64,000 bases of DNA from Schizochytrium sp. TIO01 (GCA_004764695.1 SMSO01000035.1:3849040-3913039); one strand, 5' to 3'. Counted from the first letter of the stretch, positions 1 to 12,316 are shown. Made by a program: numbers and translations. The notes: generated by a model from the letters alone, not told the origin.

Positions 1-1729
1 CGGCAGCGCGACTGCTGCTGCTGCTGGTGGTGGTGGTGCGTGGTTTTGTGGGTCTCGAAATGGCGGCGAGCGGGAAACCGTTGGGGCTGGAGTTTCTTGG
101 GGTTGTTTCTGGTATATATGCATCGATCGCTCTTTGGGCAGCACTATACATACATAGCTGGCTGGCGAGCTTGGGTATCGATGGAAATGGACATGAGTCA
201 TCCACGTGCATGCAAGCAAGAGTCGTCAACGTCTTGAGGCAAGCTGTGGATTATGGGTGATTCTAAGAGACAGGACTCACGCACGCTTGCCAGTTTGATT
301 GGCTTGGTGAACACTGGCATCGATGATGCATTTGGTGGGGAGCGGGTTGAATTACAACTATATGTACTTTTCAGGACCGATAAGTTGTGCAAAGCTTGAA
401 GAAGCTGTACCTACCTACTCGTTCTCTAGCTAGAGCACTCTGATAACGAAGAGCACCACCGTGGTGAAGTAGCTACTGTTACGAAGTGAGAACGTACATA
501 TTTGGCGTCTGAATCCTAAACCGCACCGGTATCGTGGTTAGCGTTTATCGCTTTGGCGTCACCACAAGCCATGAGTTATAGTTAGCAGTTATCATTCTCG
601 TGCTTCCAAGGCCCGGTTTGTCTGTACTTCACATAACCACGCCAATGCAGTCTTGGGCTGGTCCTCCTCAAGTCGATGCAACTTGAATGTAATCTTGAAA
701 GGGAGGTAGCTGCCCCGGCATATAGGACGAATGATCTTGCTCTCCTTTAAGATTGCACACAACTTCTTTAAAAAGATGTCCCGCCGTTCAGGAAAAGGTG
801 ACCTGTCGCAAGCTGTATAAACCCAACCTTGCAGTAAAGACTTTGGAGTTTAAAGGCCGGTTTGACGTATTCATCGTGCAAGCTGTGAAGGCCGAGGAGA
901 CTAAATTCCATCAACGTCCGGCGTTTGCTCCTTCTTTTATTCGCACGACCTAGGTAGGTACGTACGTACCCATTTCATGAATGCTGCGATAAAGTCACCT
1001 CCTATTTATTAATTAGCTTCAATGGTAAAACACCGATATTGCGATTGTTCTTCAGCGATAATTGATCAACCTAATTGAGCACGGATTAACTGATACACAG
1101 CCTGGATGGAGGCTCATGAAACTTGCCAATGCAGGTTGAGCTTGAGCTTGCTCTAGCTAGAGAAAGATAATACGATAATTCTTCTTTATTCATACTGTAG
1201 TAGTTTGTACTGGTAGTATTAAGAAGACGTTCATTTAAAAAAAATGGTGGTGTCTAACCCGTTTTCTTGCACGATGAGTCAGTTCATACAGCTACTGGAC
1301 GAATCTCAGGTTGCACAGCGACTTTCAGGACGGCGTTACACATTACGGCGGTCGGCTTCGAGGCTCTGTGGCACCGCTGACTCTGGCCAGCCATATATGG
1401 CAGGCAAGCTGACTCACTGATCGCTCCTTCGGAAAAGATAATTGCTGCACAGGAAAAATGTTTTTATATTAAACTTGAAGATGATAGATGGTTAATGTAT
1501 GATTTCATCAGCAACGCCGGAGTACTTGAGTAATTGGTAGCATGGCAGAGGTCATCCAAAACCCTTCGATCGAATTTTGCATATTAAAGGTTGGCATCGA
1601 TGATATTATTGTTGGGGTTCACGAGAGCTGAGTGAAACCTTATTTAGCAGAACTTGATTGAAGTTGTGTGTGGTTTCGTTTCGTTCGTGAACTTTAAACA
1701 AAGAAAAAACCAAACAAACGTAAAAAGCG

Positions 1730-1751
1730 TTTTTTTTTTTTTTTTTTTTTT
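1730..1751. repeat. poly-T tract
   Basis: An uninterrupted run of about 22 T inside an AT-rich patch that extends to about 1930 and ends with AAAAC repeats. Confidence 0.9.
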
Positions 1752-2270
1752 AAATAAATAATTAAATTAAAATTTAAACGTTTTTGCTAGAAAAAGTAAA
1801 AGAAACAAAAAGAGACTTCACCTTAACAACTGAACATTTTGAAGGGATTCGGATGACATTTATTTAATTAAAACTCTTAAAAACTTTTATTTATTAAAAA
1901 ACAAAACAAAACAAAACAAAAACACAATACCAACGAACGTCTTCTTTAAAAGACGGCAACAAGTGCTAATACTGCTACCTAAACAGGTAGGTAGGCAATT
2001 AAAAGAATTCAAGAAGGATATAAATAAAGTGAGCGTTCAAGATCTTGAGGGAGCCACAGACAAAAGCGAGAGAGGCCAAACTCAGCTGCTCTTCGCAGTG
2101 CTACACTACAAATCGAGAACGAACCTGCATTCGTTCGCCTTTTCTGGGCTTTCCGACAGCGTCTGCGATGTAGGAATGGCTCAACTAAAGAAAAGCTAGC
2201 TAGCATCATTTTTCATGAAGGATAATGATAAATGCTGACTCCCCATTTCGACCAATTCACCCAATGCACC

Positions 2271-2295
2271 ATATATATATATATATATATATATA
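2271..2295. repeat. (AT)n microsatellite
   Basis: Uninterrupted AT dinucleotide repeat of about 25 nt, read directly. Confidence 0.9.
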
Positions 2296-3556
2296 CATAG
2301 TTATATGGGAGATCAAACTCTATTCCTCGTGACACAATCACATTGAATCGAGCAGACCAAAGCACTCTTGAAAACTCTTTCTTCACAACTAACTCAATCG
2401 ATCATCACGTTCATTACACTCAGGACTGCTCTATCCGACTGCAACAAGGGCTTGCTTGCTTGGCATGAGCACTTGTGTTCGTTCGCGTTGTTGTGGCATG
2501 AAAGTTTCGCGAGATGATTCGAGCTCCACGAAGGTCCTCACTTTCGTCTGGATTTGATTTGTCTGCTCTTTCTTTGCCTTTCGAGAAGTGGATGGATAAC
2601 CTAAAGTTTCTTGTCCTGAAGCATTGAATCGAGATCACTCAACTTGAGAACTGGAGAAGGAAGATCTTCAAGAAACTGTCGGCCCTTGCAAAGCGTGCAC
2701 ACCTAGGGGCTTCCATGAAGCGCCTCCTATGGATTCCCCTAGCCAGGCCCTACATGGGCTGCCTCGCGTTGATGGTCAGCAGTAGAAATCGTACACTCGG
2801 CGGACCGCGATGGAAATCTTGAAATCCTTGGCGAAGTTTTTCTGCTCAATTGAGTCAATTCTATTCTGGAGTCATGACTCATGAAGACTGTGTTTCTCGA
2901 GAACTACCTTTTGCTGGACCCGACCTGTTGGGTAAAGCGAGTTTAGACTTGGACATCAATGCGAAGTCAGGGAGGTTTTCTCGATTTCACTTGGCCTAAA
3001 GGTCCTTGAATACATTCATTCATGAATCGTCGATCATGATGCACCTCAGTATGTGAAATTCATGTGCAAATTGAGATGGCAAAGAACATCAAATAGGTCA
3101 ATATCAATGAGGCATGAGTTCAAGGTGCTTTCATTTCTACAGAAAGACTGTCTATCTCAGGTGAAGATCAAGCTCGCTGGAAGGCAGAGGTCGCCCTCGT
3201 TGGCTCGAGTGTAGACCTTGTGTGCTCTGAATTCTATACGAGGTCGCTCGTAATCTCCGCTTGGTCTGCCCAATGCTGGAGGCTGCGTTGGCACGTGTTC
3301 GTTTTTCTTACCACGATTGATTGTCCATTCCTCTTGCATCCCTTATCATATTCACTTTACTTCCCTGTTAAAACCAAGCAAGTTCATAATCGCAGGCTTT
3401 GCACCCTAATTTCATCTTCGCAACCTTCTCAAAGGTACAGATTAGGTACTACCACGTCGCGGAAGCTCTCGGTTTGCATGTCACTGAGCGGCCTCCCTAG
3501 CGAGAGGTCGTTTATTTGTTCACATAGGTGTACTTCATTTATAATTTAGATTGAGA

Positions 3557-3621
3557 CAGCAGCAGCAGCAGCAGCAGCAGATGATGATGATGGTGATGGT
3601 GATGATGATGATGGTGATGGT
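3557..3621. repeat. CAG x8 followed by GAT/GGT triplets
   Basis: Eight CAG units (3557-3580) run directly into imperfect GAT/GGT triplets. Frames crossing it encode homopolymers (Gln/Met one way, His/Leu the other) and look like repeat artefacts rather than genes. Confidence 0.9.
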
Positions 3622-4678
3622 CTCGCCAGCTCGTGCGAAACAAGCTGGCCATTGCACATTTTGCTCTTCTGTTGGCTTGGTGTTTCAAGATGTAGGACTC
3701 GCAGCTTTCGATATTGTTCCGTTTAACTTCATACACAACATTCAAGACGTGGCATTTAACCTCGAAGTTAAGCACACCGCAGTGAACTAAGTAACTAACC
3801 CACTCACTCCGACAATCAAATAACAAAGCTTTGATGATGATGGGCTCTGGGCCCGGCACGCGTGAGGTCTGAGGTCGATGTGATGCTGCTTCGGTCTCAA
3901 TGGAGAGAGCTGTCCACATGACTAGTTTTGAGAAATGAATGAATGAATGAAAGGACAAACAGGGGACTCAAGAGCTCAAAAGTTGTGCACGAGCTGAAGT
4001 ACTTTCAAGACAAGGAATCCTGCTTCCACAACGCTAATATATACACACACCTAAACACTCGTGCCAATTAGTTGCCATAATTTGCTTTTTCTAGGTACCA
4101 TTCATACTAATAGTCAGGAAAAGGGAAATAACAAAGGCATGCTTTCTTGTCCTGGGTACATCTACTACCAGTACTTACCGTCTCGATAGGAATCGGCCAT
4201 AATAAATGAAAGTTTTTTGTTTTTGTTTATTTCATTGTTTTTGCTGAAATAAATAAATAAAACCTGGATGGATGAAATAAATGGATATCAAATATGTTAT
4301 AAAGTTGCTTAATCTTCGAAATACACCTGAAGATCCCAGCCTGGAAATTGTACTAGCTCCAGAAAACGAGCAGCTCGCACGTTGGAAGTCCACGTGTCAA
4401 ACACTGACCATTTACTTCACTTGCACTCACTCTATTTTCTCTGAAAGCTATCCATCGGCTGATCAACTCCTTCCTTGGCAACCGGAGTTGTGCAAAAAGA
4501 CCTTCCTTTGGCTGTATGGTGACCAATTTTTATTTTCTTTTTAATAAAAATATCCCATTTATTATCACTTTTCTTTTAAACAAACTAACTGAATACACAA
4601 TAGGATAACTTTTCTTCCCCGAACTTTTTTTTTTTTTTTTAAAAAATAAATTAAAATATTTAATACAAATACATACTT

Positions 4679-4745
4679 TTATTATTCTTTATTATTCTTT
4701 ATTATTCTTTATTCTTTATTCTTTATTCTTTATTCTTTATTTTTT
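4679..4745. repeat. ATTATTCTTT / ATTCTTT tandem repeat
   Basis: Three 10-nt ATTATTCTTT units pass into a 7-nt ATTCTTT series. A 16-nt poly-T run lies just upstream at 4625-4640. Confidence 0.85.
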
Positions 4746-4975
4746 CAAAATGAAGAATGAGTAACAACGACTAAGATATCACTAAGAGGACCTTTCTCTT
4801 GTTTTTCCATTTCGTTTAAATAAAAGAAAATAAAAAATGCCACGACTGAAGAAGAGCAAATGCTGAGTGAGCGAGGGTCCGTCACGAAACTCGTTGCGCG
4901 CAGATGCCGCGCTCTCCAGGCTCTCCCTCTCGAGCGAGGCCAGGCTCGATGCGATAGCTCTCGGGGCCACCTCGG

Positions 4976-5022
4976 TCCGTGCCGTGTCGTGCCATCTCGT
5001 GTCACCCCGTGCCGTGCCGTGA
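4976..5022. repeat. degenerate CCGTG repeat
   Basis: CCGTG, TCGTG and CCATCTCGTG units follow one another in a locally GC-rich stretch. Frames through it read as Arg/Pro/Cys-rich nonsense. Confidence 0.7.
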
Positions 5023-7473
5023 CAGAGACCCTCGAGGGACTTCTGATGCAGTAGTTCCTGAAGAACTAAACCTGCAAGCGCGCAGTTTGTCTGGCCTGTT
5101 CCTTGGCGCCATCAACAACGCCAACGTCGGCACCGTCGATGTTGCTGCTGGTGCCAGCTCCGCGAGGTCATCAGCGCCATGAACGTACCGCAAGACCCAG
5201 TAAGAACTGATGCACTCGGCCAGGTGTCAAGAGCGGCCAATGGCAAAGAACCCGAGGTCTGCAGAGAGGCAAATCGAGAACTCGGGATGACGGTGAACTT
5301 GTGCGACATTTATTCGTCATCTCGAGAGCGGCGATGGAGCGAAACCTCTGTGGCTGGCGCTTGCAAGGATGGCACTGCGTAGCTGCTGTTTCTGTCGTAC
5401 TCAGGTGAGCATTCAACAAGGTCCATCAATCTGGCAGTCCGGTGTTGGTCTCAAATGTGTCCATCGGCGGCTTGGCTAGAAGAGCGTAGCAACCACTCAC
5501 GCCCGTTCAGACCGCCTCTGCAAATGAGCTCCGCAGAACGCCCGACGGCGGTCGCAGAGATCTTTGCTGGGCCTTTGGTTGGCACAAGGCACAACCGCTT
5601 CGGGGCGACGGGAGACGTCAACGGGAATTTCTTTGCGTGCAACTACAGAGGTCAGCAAAGATGTACTTACTTATATAACTCAGATTAGATTATCTACTTG
5701 TAAATTAATAGCGAGAACCTATTCGCTGACATGCTTGCATTGAGCTGAAAGGATAAAGAAGCTCGGCACCTGTTGAGCGAGAGCCCTTTTGCGGGCGAAT
5801 ACAAGCTCGTGTGCGTGTGGCTCTTGCGTCCTCCAGCAGAAGTATAAAGTTGTTCCTTTTGTTTGCTTCCCTGCAACGGCAATTGCAGATCGTCCGACGC
5901 CGATCGAGCGAGGTGCCATGTTGAGGATTTTCAATGCGTTCCACAGAACAGAAGATTCTAGTCCTATTTCGTGCTTCGGCACATTTGGTGCTCCAGCGCG
6001 GGCTTTCTTCTTGGTGATTTGTCGGCTTCACACACCCGTCATGTATCTGCATAGATGTATGTTATGTACCTAGTGAATTGATTGATTTAATTGATTGATT
6101 TTGAGATTTTGCTATTTATGAATGCTGCTAGTCAATAGCGAAGGCTAATACGGGGAGCAGTACGCCCACTACCTGCTCAGGTTGCTCGAGGCTGACTCCG
6201 ATGTGCTCCGATGTCAACGTGTGCACCAACAGTTGAAACGCTTATCCTCAGGTACTCACTCGATCGATTTGGAAAAGAGAGCCCATTTTACTTCTCTCTT
6301 TTTTATTTTTTTATTTTTAATAAGGGTGGAGTTGCCAATACTCAGCTGTCCTTCGCGTCTTCACTTCGAAACATATGAGCTTCACAGGGCCTTGTGAGAT
6401 GTTTTGCAGCTCCAAGCTGAGAAAATTGGTTCTGCAGTCATCTTCTACTTGTGCCAAATACAGCGATTCAGCTCATGTTGTGCATTTTGACTTTTAGTGG
6501 TAGTGGGTAGGTACCTACGGTCCTAACCCTATCAGGTCTAAAAGTTATCAAGGTCTGTGCAGGCCCAAAGCGAGAGTTTCGAAAGGGGTGTATGTCTTTC
6601 GAGTGAGAAAGCGACTAGATCAAAGTACTTCATTCCTAAGGCAAGGCAACATGCTCGATTTATTGGACAAACAGTCCCTGCCCAGTGATAGCATCGACGC
6701 AGCTGTGTGACCCTTCAATCTTGACAAGTTCATGCGTCCTTTACACACGGGAAAATCAGATTGGTCAACATACACAAATGAGATCGCAATCTTTTACAGG
6801 TTCAATTCCAGGAAAAGCGCGCTCACAAAAGCAAAAGCAAAAAAGGTGTCATAGAATTCAGATCCAACGCGATCCTTCAGAACAAGACTCAGCGTTCACG
6901 TGCAAAATCAAGTTGACAATACAAGCGAGATCTCAAGATTTCTTGAGTATTAAGTGGCGAGTCATCCCAGCGGTCAGAACAGGAAGAAAACAATCGTAGG
7001 AACTCGTGTCGAAATGGTCCAGAAGCTGAATTCCATTCGAGCTCAGAGTATTAAGCACAGCGCTAGATGGGAAACCGTGCTGACTCTAAGGAAAATGTAT
7101 TTGCATCTCAGTATATGCCTGAAAGATCTGTCAAATATATCTGCGAGCTCGAGTATTAAAGATCCCCTATATCGCAGCACCATTAATTAGAGCTTTTGAT
7201 CCTTTTTTCGACATGCATCGAAGATCCACCTGTGTTGCGTTTCGTGGGTATATATATCTTTTTTCTTCTTCTACTCAAACGCGAAGATGTTCGTCTTGAC
7301 AAAATCTTTATTCATTTAATAATCTAACCCGTGACACCGTGTCGAGCTTTTTAGCCGTGAAGCCAATGTCTGTGTGTCTGTTACTGGACCTTCCTCGATC
7401 TGCATTTTAATTTGTGCGCATGACCTTTTCATAGCGATTAGTTCGTAGAGTGCGACATTGAAAATAAAATTTG

Positions 7474-7668
7474 CTTAGCCGACATAAAGCAATGCAGTGA
7501 ATGAAGCCAAACAAACATTCCTGCTTGGGCCATCGTAAGGGTCAGTGCGTCGTTCATCATGTCGTTATTTTATTTTCTTAGCCGACATAAAGCAACACAG
7601 TGAATAAAGCCAAACAAATATCCTGTTTGGTCTGAGATAGGAGTCAGTGCATCGTTCATCATGTCGTT
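7474..7668. repeat. diverged tandem duplication of about 92 nt
   Basis: Two copies (7474-7566 and 7577-7668) both begin CTTAGCCGACATAAAGCAA and both end CATCGTTCATCATGTCGTT or nearly so (GCGTCGTT against GCATCGTT). Single-base and small differences lie between. Starts are 103 nt apart. No coding function is evident. Confidence 0.8.
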
Positions 7669-8305
7669 GCAGTTACGTCGTGCATTCTCTAATTTGTTCC
7701 TATATTTTAGAGGCGCCCTTGCCACCATCTGTCCTTCATAGGCAATCGTTCTCGCCTTTCCACAGCATATACAGTACCAGAGTCTCTCCACTCTTTGTGT
7801 AAATCTCTGCGGTTTCACCTAATAATTCGGCAACGAACCAGTAGCCAGTAGAGCACCAAATTACAATCAACCAGAGCATTCCAAAATAGAATCGTTTACC
7901 TGGCACCTCTCAGGAATCCCATTCGTGTACCACGCGCGGAATCGACGCAGACTACTCCAGGCTGGATCCAGCGAAGAGGCGCATTACATTTCGACCGCTG
8001 CTCCATAAAAAAGCTCTCTTCGCTTGAAAGAAAGAAAGAAAGAAAGAAAGACCTTGAAAGCGAGTAAGTAAGAGTAAGTGAGTCAAAGCTCTCGTGCCCA
8101 ATTACAGGGGAAGCAAAGCAAAGCAAAGCTCCTCTTGCTTCCCCTTTCGCCCTGGTTCTTGTAAGATCCGCAGCACTCTCCAGCTTTCCGCATATCCCGC
8201 TAGTTTTAAAAGCATTTTAATCATGATTTTATTCATATATAAAATGAAAAAAATAGTATTTTCAGTACTTTGAAGGTCATGATAGATGTAATGTGAATTG
8301 AATTG

Positions 8306-8453
8306 TTCAATTCAACTCAATTCAACTCAATTCAACTCAATCCAACTCAATTCAACTCAGTTCAACTCAATTCAATTCAATTCAATTCAATTCAATTCAA
8401 TTCAATTCAATTCAATTCAATTCAATTCAATTCAATTCAATTCAATTCAATTC
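8306..8453. repeat. TTCAACTCAA / TTCAA array
   Basis: The array starts as 10-nt TTCAACTCAA units with a few substitutions, then becomes a pure 5-nt TTCAA run ending at 8453. The 10-nt units are presumably older and the pure run a recent expansion. Confidence 0.95.
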
Positions 8454-8630
8454 TTCTGTTTTGGTACTGCGAGGATGGTCGCCTTCCAAGGCTGTGCTGC
8501 TTCAAGATGCTGTGAGTTTGGACCGATTATAAATGCTGGAGTATTTGCTGCTTTCAGCTGACGATGAAAGAAGCTTCTCATGATACTTTAGAAGCTTCTT
8601 TGGGCGAATCTGGCTATAACTTAGTTTGTG

Positions 8631-8670
8631 TTTTGAGTTGTTTTGAGTTGCTTTGAGTTGCTTTGAGTTG
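8631..8670. repeat. four 10-nt YTTTGAGTTG units
   Basis: Four tandem copies. Reversed, the unit reads CAACTCAAAR and shares the core AACTCAA with the array at 8306-8453, so the two blocks are inverted relative to each other. Confidence 0.85.
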
Positions 8671-9387
8671 TTTGGTTGGTTTTGCTCAGGTCAATTAAAC
8701 AATGCCTTTCGTGAGAGCGCTCGCTCGCTCTGAGGGTGTATCATTCTCGAGCCTCGCCTGCAACCGATGGACTTGAACGCGTTGAAGGGTCCGCTTGGGG
8801 TCTCTTGAGGGCTGCGTGTTTAGAGGTACCTCGAAGAGTGGCAAGATTGCAAAGCCTGGAATCTGAGAATGTCTTGTTCATGGAAAAGTAAACAAACTTC
8901 TCACTTGAAAGAAAGCGGAGTTTAAAGTTATGTATCTTAGTATAATCTGTTATTAAAAAAATAAAAATGTAATCATAATAATATATATGAAACAGCCTTT
9001 TGGCTTTTTCGGTGTTGGTAACTAATCGTAGGACAGACAAACCTGGAGCGTTGACCGTCGCACGAAGCGAAGTGCACTTCTTCTCGGGGCCGAAGGGCTT
9101 CGACGTGGGCTACGGCCCGCTCGGGACAAGTGTTTAAGCTTAATTGGCTTGCTGGAGCATTGGTTACATTGGCTGCTGCCTTTCGTCTTCAACAACAGCT
9201 GCTCCATCAGATCTCCAGCTTCTTCATCCACGTCGCTTATTGTTTCTCGACGGCTTCACCCTCCTTCCCTTCACCCTCGCCATCAACCTCTTTATCGCTG
9301 CTCTGGCAACTGCGAGGTCGTCGAGGTTGTCAAGCCCTTTGTTTGGGAAAGACGAACTTCTTTTCTGGCGCCGTGCGGTAGGGGATT

Positions 9388-11394
9388 ATGCAACGTCGAG
9401 ATTTTGTAGCAGAGGCTAGCGCGAAGCTGGATGATGGGCTCCAGAAGTTGTTCAACTTTGCTTCTACATTTGAGCAGCTCATCACATTGGGTCTTGGGAG
9501 TACAATTGACCATGCGGTTGGCGTTCGGCTCGATATAAAATCTGACAAGTTTGAGCAGACGCAGTTAGCGTGGCTGCAAAGAGCCAACGCAATTTTACCA
9601 TACATAACCTTCATCTCATTTACAATTGCCATCCCAGACTCTGTTTACCTGTCAGATGATGGTAAACACAAGATGGCTTGGCAAATTGGGGGCTTCCTTC
9701 TTCAGGTGAGCATTATGGCCAAGCTCTCGAAGAAGTATCCTCAGATGACACGATATCATTATACAGTGGACGACTTTTTGTTTTTTTTCTCTGGTTTGGG
9801 CAAAGTTTTTGTAGAGCATGCCAGCTGGAATTACCGAACCTTTTATTTTCTGATTCTCTGGCATAGAATCATAACCACATGTCTTTTGAAGACGTCTTTC
9901 ACAGCGAGCATTGTTCACATATTAGGTATTGCACTTTTTGCTCTTCGGGACGCAGGCGTTGGTGTGGATGATATCATCGACCTTGGTATCACCTATCTGA
10001 CTCAAGTGTTTGCCTCCATTGTTCTTGTGATCTTACTTATTTATGTTACCCTTCGAGCCAAAATGCTCATCTTTGCCGTGCAATCTGTTGAAGCCAGTAA
10101 GGTGACAAATTTGAGGACTATATTTCAGTTTGTAAGCCATGAATATCGCAACCATTTCTTCGCAGGTTCGCTTGCACTCGACTCGCTTACAAGTAATCAT
10201 TTAATGCCACCCAATGCTCGTGATGATGTCAAAGTTCTTGAGCGAGCACACAAAAATATATCAGCACTCATGGAGAACATTTTACAACTTTCGCGTTTAG
10301 AGGCTAATGGTGGGTCTCTCAAAGGCCAAAGCATCAATTTTTCAGTTTCCTCTGATCTCCTGGCTGAAGTCAGGAGCTTTGCTCAGAGCATGATTGATGC
10401 TAATTTGCTACAGAAACACGTGCAATTCATATATTATGAAGACCCAGCTATTAAGGTCTTGCCGAGTGTGACTGGTTCGTTAGCTCTATTACAACGTGCG
10501 CTAAACAACCTGTTGAGTAACGCTATCAAATTTACACCCAATGATGGACTGGTGCGACTCGTTGTCAACGCTTTCCCAGACTTTCCGAGAAAGAAAGTCC
10601 AGCTTGATATTGTCGTTTCGGATACCGGCAGCGGTATTGCTGAGACTGACCTGGAAGATATTTTCAAGCCTTTCAAACGAAGCCGTACAGGTGACTCGCT
10701 TGACCTGGGGGGCTCAGGTCTTGGCCTCTCCTTTGTGAAACGCATCATAGAGGCCAACGACAATGGCTCAATTGCTGCAGAGTCCACCCTCGGCCACGGA
10801 TCAAATTTTCATGTCAGATTCGACCTTCCATTTGCCTCAATAGAGCCTCAAAATGAGGGAAGCGTAAGTGGAGATTCGCTTTCATCTTCTCAATCTAGCT
10901 CTGACGGTAGCTCTTTTGATATAGCCTCTCCCACACCCCGATTCCGCAGCCGCGTTGGGCCACTTCGGCTCCTTATTGTTGATGATAGTATCACGAATCG
11001 GCTTATGTTACGGAACTTTATTAATCGTCAAGTCAAGAAACTTGCACAGAAGGTTGACATTGTTGAGGCTGCCGATGGCCGCACAGCTATTGATCTTGTT
11101 GAAACCCGCGGCCCGGATAGTTTTGATGCAATTACGATGGATCATTATATGCCTGGCAAATTTGACGGCCTCGATGCTGCTAAAAAAATTCGCGAGTTAG
11201 GATTTACTGGTCCACTAATTGGTGTTACAGGTGAAGAGGATCCCGAAAATATGAATCGCTTTCGGAGGGCGGGCTGTGACGCAATCTGGCGCAAAGGTGG
11301 ACAGTTAGATGCTCTTCTTAAAATGATTGGCATCGACTCGAGTAGAACCTCCCGTCGAACCCGCCAACGCTCGTTAACACCAACTCGTCGGTAG
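9388..11394 (+). CDS. membrane-bound hybrid histidine kinase, copy 1
   Basis: Sensor kinase with an attached receiver, predicted to autophosphorylate on His and pass the phosphate to its own Asp. The 668 residues are laid out as follows. A short cytosolic N-terminus carries the motif TLGLG..ID. About six hydrophobic segments lie between residues 70 and 230, with no large extracellular domain, so the sensor is probably the membrane domain itself. The dimerisation/H-box is VSHEYRNHFF with phosphoacceptor H251. The N-box is NNLLSNAIKF (373-382), followed by DTGSGI (412-417) and GGSGLGL (441-447). After a Ser-rich linker comes a receiver with DD 532-533, phospho-Asp D585 in DHYMPG, T614 and K636. 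All catalytic positions are present. The start is supported because the N-terminus aligns with the neighbouring paralogue at 14668. It is a single exon. The ligand and any phosphotransfer partner are unknown, and no HPt gene is in the window. Confidence 0.93.
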   Translation: MQRRDFVAEASAKLDDGLQKLFNFASTFEQLITLGLGSTIDHAVGVRLDIKSDKFEQTQLAWLQRANAILPYITFISFTIAIPDSVYLSDDGKHKMAWQIGGFLLQVSIMAKLSKKYPQMTRYHYTVDDFLFFFSGLGKVFVEHASWNYRTFYFLILWHRIITTCLLKTSFTASIVHILGIALFALRDAGVGVDDIIDLGITYLTQVFASIVLVILLIYVTLRAKMLIFAVQSVEASKVTNLRTIFQFVSHEYRNHFFAGSLALDSLTSNHLMPPNARDDVKVLERAHKNISALMENILQLSRLEANGGSLKGQSINFSVSSDLLAEVRSFAQSMIDANLLQKHVQFIYYEDPAIKVLPSVTGSLALLQRALNNLLSNAIKFTPNDGLVRLVVNAFPDFPRKKVQLDIVVSDTGSGIAETDLEDIFKPFKRSRTGDSLDLGGSGLGLSFVKRIIEANDNGSIAAESTLGHGSNFHVRFDLPFASIEPQNEGSVSGDSLSSSQSSSDGSSFDIASPTPRFRSRVGPLRLLIVDDSITNRLMLRNFINRQVKKLAQKVDIVEAADGRTAIDLVETRGPDSFDAITMDHYMPGKFDGLDAAKKIRELGFTGPLIGVTGEEDPENMNRFRRAGCDAIWRKGGQLDALLKMIGIDSSRTSRRTRQRSLTPTRR

Positions 11395-12207
11395 ATTCTC
11401 GTGAAAATCGAAGGCCTCATTCTCATACGTTTCCAGGCGCTCCCGAGGTTGTAGCTGTACAAACCTGCATCTTCTTCTTTTTTCCTTGTAGTACATGATG
11501 ATTTCAACGTTAGCCATAGTAGGGTCACCTACCGTATGTGAAGATTATCTAGCCAATGTCTAAATTGTAATATATACCTATCCTTATTGCCTACAACTTT
11601 GATATAAATTTATCCATTAAATTCGCTTTAAAGTGTGCTTTTATGCTTGATTTTGTATTTGTACGCATCATTTACATATCTGTACAGTGCTGCAAGTCTT
11701 GATGATTTCAAAACTTTGGAATGCTGCTTCTGGAGGCATTTACGTACATGCCTAAATCCTTGATATGATCAGGTTTAAGGAATGTCAGCTTTTTAACGTG
11801 TTTCAACATTGAGAAGTAACTATTAGCGAGGATTTCCCCCCAAAAATAAATTTCGAGGTGTACCAGAACAACCATATGACAACGCAAAGCTGAGAGAGAC
11901 TCTGGATCTATATGTTAATAAACTGAAGCAATGATTACAGCTATGAATTGAAACCAATGCGGGGATTAATTACAGATAAGACTTGCAATCAACAGACTAT
12001 CTATACATTGGCCTTAAGCTTAGGACTGGCCTCTGATCATGTAGCTTAGATCATTATAAGCTTCTTTGAACGGGCATAATCGCTGCAATGAAGCGGAGCA
12101 GCCTTTACATATAATCAACAAGGAAACGGCTCCCTGTTTTGGGGCGGAAGGCAGTCAGTCATCTTTCTGATTAGTGCATCTCTGCAATCAGATGTACACA
12201 GATTCAA

Positions 12208-12316
12208 GTGCCATTTGCAATGTTTTGTTTTCTTGTAGTCATTTATTTAACCAAAAGATGAAAGTAGCGTGTTGTGCCATTTGCAGTGTTGTTATTCTTG
12301 CAATCATTTATTTAAC
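12208..12316. repeat. diverged direct duplication of about 44 nt
   Basis: Copies at 12208-12251 and 12274-12316 share GTGCCATTTGCARTGTT, a TTCTTG core and CATTTATTTAAC, with starts 66 nt apart. Confidence 0.75.

Larger units (their letters stand above)
1..9387. other. Gene-poor block, no supported gene
   Basis: I see no open frame here that looks like a conserved protein. The longest frames (about 80-140 codons) have low-complexity or random-looking translations, several begin at GTG, and many overlap frames on the other strand. The block opens with a CTG/GGT-rich stretch (about 10-38) and contains poly-T runs, an AT dinucleotide run, CAG/GAT triplets, ATTCTTT and CCGTG repeats, a diverged tandem duplication (7474-7668) and long TTCAA arrays; these are listed separately. 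The last 200 bases or so are presumably the 5' leader of the kinase gene that follows. Spliced or non-coding RNA genes cannot be excluded. Confidence 0.6.

Noticed and set aside
3539-3958. 139-codon frame with poly-His and poly-Leu on the - strand
   Set aside because: The homopolymers come from the CAG/GAT triplet repeat and the rest looks random.
6801-6825. GGTTCAATTCC resembling a tRNA T-loop
   Set aside because: The flanking bases do not form a five-pair T stem, and no acceptor or anticodon arm fits around it.
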